Of a stretch of DNA of 7,742 nucleotides, positions 1-3,202 are shown piece after piece. The stretch covers positions 1 to 7,742 of the forward strand of contig JASHQP010000757.1 in assembly GCA_030039095.1 (NCBI GenBank). The letters run 5' to 3'. The stretch comes from Streptosporangiaceae bacterium. GTDB taxonomy: Bacteria; Actinomycetota; Actinomycetes; Streptosporangiales; Streptosporangiaceae. A program made the position numbers and the translations under genes. Within the stretch, counting starts at the first letter, position 1. The number at the start of each line of letters is the position of its first letter. The notes beneath the pieces were generated by a model that was given only the letters and a program-made list of their open reading frames with translations, searched no databases and was not told the DNA's origin.

Positions 1-714
1 GCCGGCGCCCGGGTCGGGCGGGTCATCACGCTCGCGATGGCAGCGGGCGGCACCAGGGTCCGCGTCATCGGGATCGACACCGGCCAGCTCAACGGCGGCA
101 ACACGATCTACTTCCCGCTGCCCGTGCTGGAACGTCTCGACGGCGGGCCCGGTACCGCGGACTCGATGTGGTTCTCCACCGCGAGCTCCGGGCACGCCGC
201 GATCGACAGGGTGACCGCCGCAGCGGCGGCACGGCTGACCGCGGCGGGGTACCCGGTCAGCACCCAGGAGATCTACGTCACCGAGAAGCAGATCACCGCC
301 GCCGAGACGTCGATCCTGACGGTCGTCGAGATCCTGGGCCTGCTGGTGGTCGCGATCATGCTGATGGGCCTGGTCAGCGCGCTGAGCATGGGCGTCATCG
401 AGCGCACCCGCGAAGTCGGGATCCTGCGCTGCGTGGGCGCGCGGGCGCGCAGCATCCGGCGGATCTTCGGCTCGGAGGCGGTGGCCCTGGCCGTCGCCGG
501 CTGGCTGCTCGGCATCATGCTCGGCTGGCTGATCTATCAGGGCCTGCTGGCGCTCCTGCTGCACGACGCGGGCATCAGCCTGCCCCAGGAGTTCCCGCCG
601 ATCATCCCGCTGTCCACCCTCGCCGGCGTCCTGGTGCTCACGCTGCTGGTCATCCGGCCGCCGCTGCGCCGGGCCACCCGGATCCGGCCCGGCTCGGCGC
701 TGAGGTACCAGTGA
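1..714 (+). CDS. ABC transporter permease, FtsX/MacB-type, C-terminal part (5' end outside window)
   Basis: The reading frame is open from base 1, so this is the 3' end (about 237 codons) of a longer gene. The first ~95 residues look like the end of a MacB-type extracellular domain, with the motif VIGIDTGQLNGGNTIYFPL. A typical FtsX domain follows: a membrane segment at about window residues 105-133, the cytoplasmic RTREVGILRCVGAR signature, membrane segments at about 158-187 and 201-220, and the usual tail RRATRIRPGSALRYQ. Such permeases work with a separate ATPase to move lipids or lipoproteins, export peptides or drugs, or act by mechanotransmission. The substrate cannot be read from this fragment. 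The ATPase partner and any second FtsX domain would lie upstream, outside the window. A hairpin 36 bp after the stop marks the end of the transcription unit. I am confident of the family, not of the substrate. Confidence 0.93.
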   Translation, partial: AGARVGRVITLAMAAGGTRVRVIGIDTGQLNGGNTIYFPLPVLERLDGGPGTADSMWFSTASSGHAAIDRVTAAAAARLTAAGYPVSTQEIYVTEKQITAAETSILTVVEILGLLVVAIMLMGLVSALSMGVIERTREVGILRCVGARARSIRRIFGSEAVALAVAGWLLGIMLGWLIYQGLLALLLHDAGISLPQEFPPIIPLSTLAGVLVLTLLVIRPPLRRATRIRPGSALRYQ

Positions 715-749
715 TGTACTTCCTGATCAGCCGGACCCAGGCCAGGCGA

Positions 750-783
750 GTGAAGGCCCCGCCTTTCCGGGAGGGGCCTTCAC
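750..783. terminator. Bidirectional hairpin terminator between ABC permease (+) and DUF397 gene (-)
   Basis: A perfect 11-bp inverted repeat, GTGAAGGCCCC (750-760) and GGGGCCTTCAC (773-783), encloses a 12-nt loop. It lies 35 bp after the permease stop. Its right arm contains the stop codon of the opposing DUF397 gene (780-782). There is no U-tract on either side, which is common for actinobacterial terminators. Its position between convergent genes supports use in both directions. Confidence 0.8.
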
Positions 784-1019
784 CGGTGGATGCTTTGCCA
801 GGCCTTGCCGAAATGGTCGAATTCCCCATTCCGCACGCCCCCGAGGAATGCCTGCCACTCGCCGGGCGTGAAGCGGAGAACGGGACCCTCGGTGTCCTTG
901 CTGTCGCGGACGCCGATGCCCCCGCCGGACAAGCTGGCAACCTCGACGCAGTTGCCGTTCGACATGCTGAGGGAGCTTTTTACCCAGGACGATTCTGGTT
1001 CTGGCGTAAGTCTCTCCAT
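780..1019 (-). CDS. DUF397 domain protein (79 aa)
   Basis: This small protein matches the DUF397 pattern throughout: WVKSS near residues 12-16, NGNCVEVA at 21-28, VRDSKDTEGPVLRFTPGEW at about 37-55, and AFLGGVRNGEFD at about 58-69. The ATG at 1019 has a GAGG/AAGG Shine-Dalgarno stretch just upstream. Proteins of this family are small, restricted to actinobacteria, and normally encoded next to an XRE/DUF5753 regulator. Some pairs have been described as toxin-antitoxin-like (Scr2/Scr1), and others belong to WhiJ-type developmental loci. The matching regulator (1473-2363) lies upstream on the same strand, but 453 bp away rather than nearly adjacent. This gene may therefore have its own promoter in the AT-richer segment 1020-1200. 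I saw no TTA codon. The family call is firm; its biochemical role is unresolved. Confidence 0.92.
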   Translation of the reverse strand: MERLTPEPESSWVKSSLSMSNGNCVEVASLSGGGIGVRDSKDTEGPVLRFTPGEWQAFLGGVRNGEFDHFGKAWQSIHR

Positions 1020-1073
1020 GTCCTTACCTCGCTGGTGTCGTGTGATTTATGACCAAAGGAGAGCGATTGCGGA

Positions 1074-1107
1074 GAGTGTTGGTCTCAATACTCAGAGTAC
1101 AACACTC
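1074..1107. repeat. 8-bp inverted repeat in the DUF397 leader
   Basis: GAGTGTTG (1074-1081) and CAACACTC (1100-1107) are perfect inverted arms around an 18-nt loop, which itself contains the small ACTC-A-GAGT hairpin (1090-1098). It lies 55-88 bp upstream of the DUF397 start. It could be an operator or an mRNA leader hairpin. Confidence 0.5.
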
Positions 1108-1121
1108 CAACGGGCGCCGAT

Positions 1122-1133
1122 GCCATTAATGGC
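1122..1133. promoter_or_regulatory. 12-bp perfect palindrome, possible operator upstream of the DUF397 gene
   Basis: GCCATTAATGGC is fully self-complementary and lies about 103 bp upstream of the DUF397 start codon, in the AT-richer segment. Perfect palindromes of this length are typical binding sites for dimeric regulators. No clear -10/-35 pair could be fixed next to it, so its role is inferred. Confidence 0.35.
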
Positions 1134-1464
1134 TGGTGTCTCTGATACGAGATGAGGGTACTGGGAATCATGTCGTTAGAGTGGTATTACGGCAAGTAAC
1201 CAGGCAAAAATGTCGTGCCGCCGGGCGAGGCACCCTGCAGCAAATGGTCAGCAAGCCCGACAGATGGGCGCTGACGTGCGGTTACTTCGTAAGCAGCCGA
1301 CGAGACGCCGGGAATGGCGCCGGGACACGCGCGTCGCATGCGTGATCGGCTGGACGTGGCGCAGCGTTACCAGAGGATGGCGCCGGGCACACCGTGCCGT
1401 GAGCCGGTGCCGCCGGGCACTGGATGGCCCGGACGCCGGCCGGCAATCGGCCCGGGCATCGCGA

Positions 1465-1481
1465 GCGCGCCTTCAGCGCGC
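1465..1481. repeat. Short GC hairpin across the stop codon of the XRE gene
   Basis: GCGCGC (1465-1470) and GCGCGC (1476-1481) are inverted arms with the 5-nt loop CTTCA, which contains the stop codon of the XRE gene (1473-1475). Read on the minus strand this forms a compact GC stem without a U-tract. It could be a weak terminator or an mRNA 3'-end stabiliser that partly uncouples the regulator from the distant DUF397 gene. Confidence 0.35.
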
Positions 1482-2363
1482 CTGGTGCGCCGAAGACCAG
1501 TGCGACTCGGCTGTCTCGAGTATGAGATCCCTGGAGGATTCTTGGTCCAGCGATGCATCGACGAGCATTTGAAAGGCGATCCGCTGCAAATAGGTTTCTC
1601 TCTCGCCTTCCAGCGAGAAGCCGTTCCGCAGGTGCTCGGTACTGACCACGTCCTGCAGCATTGCGGCGTCGTCATCCCCGAAGCGGAATATCACGAATGA
1701 CTGGCTGAAGACCGGGTGCTGAGCATTGAGGGGGAGGACCTGCAGGGTCACGTTCGGGCGCTCCGCGTCGCGTGCGAGGCGCTGCAGTTGCTCGTACATC
1801 ACCGCGTCATCGCCCACCCGCCGAACCAGGACCGATTCATCGAGCACGACCGAGAGCTGTGGCGCCGGATCACGCTCCAGCACCTGCTGGCGCTGCATCC
1901 TGACCTTGACCAGCCGCTCGACCATGCCGGGCGGGATCGGCTCCACGCGGCTGTAGCTCCTGATCACGCGCCGGGCGTAGGCCTCTGTCTGCAGGAGGCC
2001 GGTGATCACGTCGGCGTGATAGATGTCCATCTCGCTCGCCTCATGCTCGAGGCCGATGAACTGCTGGTAATCCTCGGACAGGGCGTCCGCGTACTCCTCC
2101 CACCAGCCTCGGTGGGCGGCGTCCTCAGCGAGCTCGAGCAGGAGCGCGCGCCGGGAACCGGTGACCTGGTAGTAGTCGAGCAGCCTCTCGACCTCGCGCG
2201 GCTTCAGGCCGGTCCTCGCCCGCTCGTACCTGCTGATCTTGGAGGGCGACCACTTTAAGGCGGCGGCGACGGCATCGCCGCTCTTGCCTTTGCTCTCCCT
2301 GATCTGGCGCAGCTCCGACGCGAGCCGCCGGCGCCGTACGGTGGGGCTGCCTGGCAAGGTCAT
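1473..2363 (-). CDS. XRE-family HTH regulator with DUF5753 domain (WhiJ/Scr1-like)
   Basis: The 296-aa protein has an XRE helix-turn-helix at about residues 12-70 (LRQIRESKGKSGDAVAAAL, then SPSKISRYERARTGLKPREVERLL). A DUF5753 domain follows at about 88-286, with the family motifs ITGLLQTEAYAR (120-131), VVLDESVLVRR (172-182) and VTLQVLP (205-211). Length and layout are normal. The ATG at 2363 follows a strong GGGGAGGGGAGGA purine stretch. These regulators usually control, and may bind, a neighbouring DUF397 protein, and some act in sporulation (WhiJ). The DUF397 gene here is downstream on the same strand but distant. Leu36, in the DNA-binding domain, is encoded by TTA (2256-2258), the only in-frame TTA in the gene, which suggests bldA-dependent translation. 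A hairpin overlaps the ribosome binding site. Confidence 0.95.
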   Translation of the reverse strand: MTLPGSPTVRRRRLASELRQIRESKGKSGDAVAAALKWSPSKISRYERARTGLKPREVERLLDYYQVTGSRRALLLELAEDAAHRGWWEEYADALSEDYQQFIGLEHEASEMDIYHADVITGLLQTEAYARRVIRSYSRVEPIPPGMVERLVKVRMQRQQVLERDPAPQLSVVLDESVLVRRVGDDAVMYEQLQRLARDAERPNVTLQVLPLNAQHPVFSQSFVIFRFGDDDAAMLQDVVSTEHLRNGFSLEGERETYLQRIAFQMLVDASLDQESSRDLILETAESHWSSAHQAR

Positions 2364-2377
2364 CCGGGCGTCCTCCC

Positions 2378-2399
2378 CTCCCCGGCGCAGCCCGGGGAG
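2378..2399 (-). promoter_or_regulatory. Leader hairpin overlapping the ribosome binding site of the XRE gene
   Basis: Perfect 8-bp arms CTCCCCGG (2378-2385) and CCGGGGAG (2392-2399) enclose a 6-nt loop. In the mRNA of the XRE gene the 3' arm covers the upstream half of the GGGGAGGGGAGG Shine-Dalgarno stretch, about 15 nt before the start codon. It may modulate translation, or as DNA serve as an autoregulatory operator. Which applies is not visible from the sequence. Confidence 0.45.
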
Positions 2400-2404
2400 A
2401 CTCG

Positions 2405-2460
2405 TGGGGTAGCCCCATAGATTTTACCTAGAAAATGTAACGAAATTTTCATATGCCCCA
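2405..2460 (-). promoter_or_regulatory. AT-rich promoter/operator island upstream of the XRE gene
   Basis: An AT-rich island in GC-rich DNA, 42-97 bp upstream of the XRE start. It contains TGGGG-TAG-CCCCA (2405-2417), a 6-bp inverted pair GAAAAT/ATTTTC (2431-2436, 2445-2450), and on the minus strand a TAAAAT that could be a -10 box. No good -35 match stands 16-18 bp upstream of it. The island is probably the XRE promoter and possibly its autoregulatory site. The exact boxes are uncertain. Confidence 0.4.
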
Positions 2461-2466
2461 GGGCAA

Positions 2467-2494
2467 GATCACCGGGTCAGGATCACCAGGTCAG
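2467..2494. repeat. Two tandem copies of a 14-mer
   Basis: GATCACCGGGTCAG (2467-2480) is followed directly by GATCACCAGGTCAG (2481-2494), with one mismatch, and then by GATCG, the start of a possible third copy. It lies just upstream of the XRE promoter island. It may be a binding-site array or simple slippage. Confidence 0.55.
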
Positions 2495-2593
2495 GATCGA
2501 AGCGCCGCCGGCCCGCCCGTCAGCGGGGAACTGCTGGTTCCGCCGCGTTGGGTCAGGAACACAACTTTGTGGCGCATGAGAAGCTTGTAAAGA

Positions 2594-2617
2594 AGCGATG
2601 CCGGCCGGGCATGCGCT
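2594..2617. repeat. Bulged hairpin, unassigned
   Basis: AGCGATGCC (2594-2602) pairs with GGCAT-G-CGCT (2608-2617), leaving one bulged G and a 5-nt loop, for a 9-bp stem. No gene ends here on either strand. It could be a structured RNA element or an orphan terminator. Confidence 0.3.
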
Positions 2618-2672
2618 CTAGTTATCGAAGGGGCCGCGAAAGGACCGGGTATTTCAGGCCCGAGCCGGCCTT

Positions 2673-2701
2673 CGGCGGCTATGGCGGTTCGTGTGCCGCC
2701 G
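2673..2701 (-). terminator. Candidate terminator of the secreted-peptide gene
   Basis: Arms CGGCGGC (2673-2679) and GCCGCCG (2695-2701) form a 7-bp GC stem with a 15-nt loop. It begins 16 bp after the peptide stop codon on the minus strand and has no U-tract. The position fits a terminator, but GC-rich DNA makes such repeats common. Confidence 0.35.
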
Positions 2702-2717
2702 CCGCGATGTTTACTGT

Positions 2718-2882
2718 TCAGGCATGAAACATGATATTGGGGCCGTTCACTACGGATTGCTCGACCCGCGTGCTCGGCGCGTGCCGGGTTGCCGCAGCTA
2801 TTGCCGAACTAGACAGAGCAGCTAAAGCCATGCCCAGCGCCAGAATGGCCGTGATGATGATGGCAGGCCGCCGGTTGCGCAT
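2718..2882 (-). CDS. Small secreted peptide precursor (54 aa)
   Basis: The gene runs from ATG (2880-2882) to TGA (2718-2720), with GGAGG four bases before the ATG. The product has a classic signal sequence: a basic start MRNRRP, a hydrophobic core from about residue 7 to 23 (AIIITAILALGMALAAL), then SSSAIAA with AXA-type cleavage options after Ala29 or Ala31. The predicted mature peptide is 23-25 residues, has no cysteine, and ends in VVNGPNIMFHA. I do not recognise a family. Leu20 is TTA (2823-2825) and Ile28 is ATA, both rare in high-GC actinomycetes. A promoter-like pair lies upstream at 2963-2991. The gene is divergent from the LAL regulator, so it could be a signalling or accessory peptide, but no function can be assigned. 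A 76-codon frame on the opposite strand (2731-2961) is weaker because it lacks a good ribosome site or recognisable domain. Confidence 0.72.
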   Translation of the reverse strand: MRNRRPAIIITAILALGMALAALSSSAIAAATRHAPSTRVEQSVVNGPNIMFHA

Positions 2883-2953
2883 GGCTCCTCCATACCAAAG
2901 CCCCAGGTCAGAGGTCCCGTCATCCGACCTCGGCGACCTGTTTCATGCACTTG

Positions 2954-2967
2954 CTACTTAAAAGTAG
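2954..2967. promoter_or_regulatory. 14-bp inverted repeat over the -10 box of the peptide promoter
   Basis: CTACTT (2954-2959) and AAGTAG (2962-2967) are perfect inverted arms with a 2-bp spacer. They cover the proposed -10 box and start point, the classic place for a repressor operator. It could also fold in the 5' end of the transcript. Confidence 0.4.
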
Positions 2968-2991
2968 ATCTCTGCTTTTGGCCAATTTCAA
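2963..2991 (-). promoter_or_regulatory. Promoter of the secreted-peptide gene (housekeeping-sigma type)
   Basis: On the minus strand TTGAAA (2986-2991, 5 of 6 match to TTGACA) is followed after exactly 17 bp by TCTACT (2963-2968, 4 of 6 match to TATAAT). The start point would fall near 2955-2958, giving a leader of roughly 75 nt before the ATG at 2882. This is the best promoter match in the window. Confidence 0.5.
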
Positions 2992-3065
2992 GGCTGGAAC
3001 CCAACTAAAACTAACGCATAAATTGCATTTCTTCTTGCCTTTGGAAGCGTCGGTGAAGCCTGCCC

Positions 3066-3083
3066 TGCAAGTGCACATGCAAC
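3066..3083. repeat. Three tandem TGCANN hexamers upstream of the LAL gene
   Basis: TGCAAG, TGCACA and TGCAAC follow each other with a 6-bp period. They end 15 bp before a CATAAT box (3099-3104, 5 of 6 match to TATAAT, poor -35) that could serve the LAL gene. A further TGCA lies at 3097-3100. Activator-site arrays can look like this, but so can chance. Confidence 0.3.
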
Positions 3084-3202
3084 TTTCATCACATTGTGCA
3101 TAATCGGACCTGAATCGCTCGCTGAGGCATTGTTAAGCTAATGAACTGATATTCGAAAAATGCCGCTTGATCCCTAAATGTTCTGGTAGTAGAGTTCCGT
3201 CC

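Larger units (their letters stand above)
1020..1472. other. 453-bp gap between DUF397 gene and its XRE partner; no convincing gene
   Basis: Bases 1020-1200 are visibly AT-richer than their surroundings and hold the inverted repeats listed separately, plus a 9-bp direct repeat GCTGGTGTC (1031-1039 and 1132-1140). Bases 1200-1472 are GC-rich with short repeated words: GTGCCGCCGGGC at 1215-1226 and 1407-1418, CGCCGGGCAC at 1381-1390 and 1411-1420, and ATGGCGCCGGG at 1314-1324 and 1378-1388. Open frames on both strands lack a ribosome binding site and resemble no family I know. It may be leader and promoter DNA for the DUF397 gene, or an eroded insertion. Confidence 0.6.
2461..2717. other. Intergenic stretch without a gene, between XRE promoter and secreted-peptide gene
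   Basis: Open frames here are short (28 codons or fewer among those examined) and lack ribosome binding sites. The stretch holds a tandem 14-mer (2467-2494), a 7-bp inverted pair GCGCATG/CATGCGC (2572-2578, 2610-2616), a bulged hairpin (2594-2617) and a GC hairpin just after the peptide gene (2673-2701). A non-coding RNA cannot be excluded, but I recognise no family. Confidence 0.5.
2883..3202. promoter_or_regulatory. Divergent promoter region between secreted peptide (-) and LAL regulator (+)
   Basis: This 320-bp region is clearly AT-richer than its surroundings and contains no convincing gene. It holds a minus-strand promoter candidate with an overlapping inverted repeat, a 9-bp inverted pair TGCACTTGC (2946-2954) and GCAAGTGCA (3067-3075), three tandem TGCANN hexamers, and a CATAAT box on the plus strand. 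The symmetry suggests shared control of both genes. Confidence 0.6.

Noticed and set aside
714..1052. Plus-strand frame starting MYFLISRTQARRVK, whose ATG overlaps the permease stop (TGATG)
   Set aside because: The overlap looks like translational coupling, but the frame runs through a strong terminator hairpin and then antisense across the whole DUF397 gene. Its residues resemble no family.
1187..1339. 50-codon minus-strand frame (MRRACPGAIPGV...) in the XRE-DUF397 gap
   Set aside because: There is no Shine-Dalgarno sequence before the ATG, no signal sequence or motif, and an ordinary length for chance frames.
1200..1472. Short repeats around CGCCGGGCAC as a CRISPR or REP array
   Set aside because: Copies are only 10-12 bp, irregularly spaced and in very GC-rich DNA. 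There is no repeat-spacer structure.
2521..2717. Possible riboswitch (c-di-AMP ydaO type or cobalamin) upstream region
   Set aside because: I looked for the conserved core motifs and B12 box and did not find them, and no suitable downstream gene follows on the plus strand within the stretch.
2731..2961. 76-codon plus-strand frame opposite the secreted-peptide gene
   Set aside because: There is no convincing ribosome binding site and no recognisable domain. The opposite strand has a proper Shine-Dalgarno site and signal peptide. It also runs through the peptide promoter region.
3167..3202. TTG start at 3167 for the LAL regulator (12 extra residues)
   Set aside because: The extra residues are unlike the family's N-terminus, there is no Shine-Dalgarno site, and the ATG at 3203 lies just before the conserved LVGRDGEL block.
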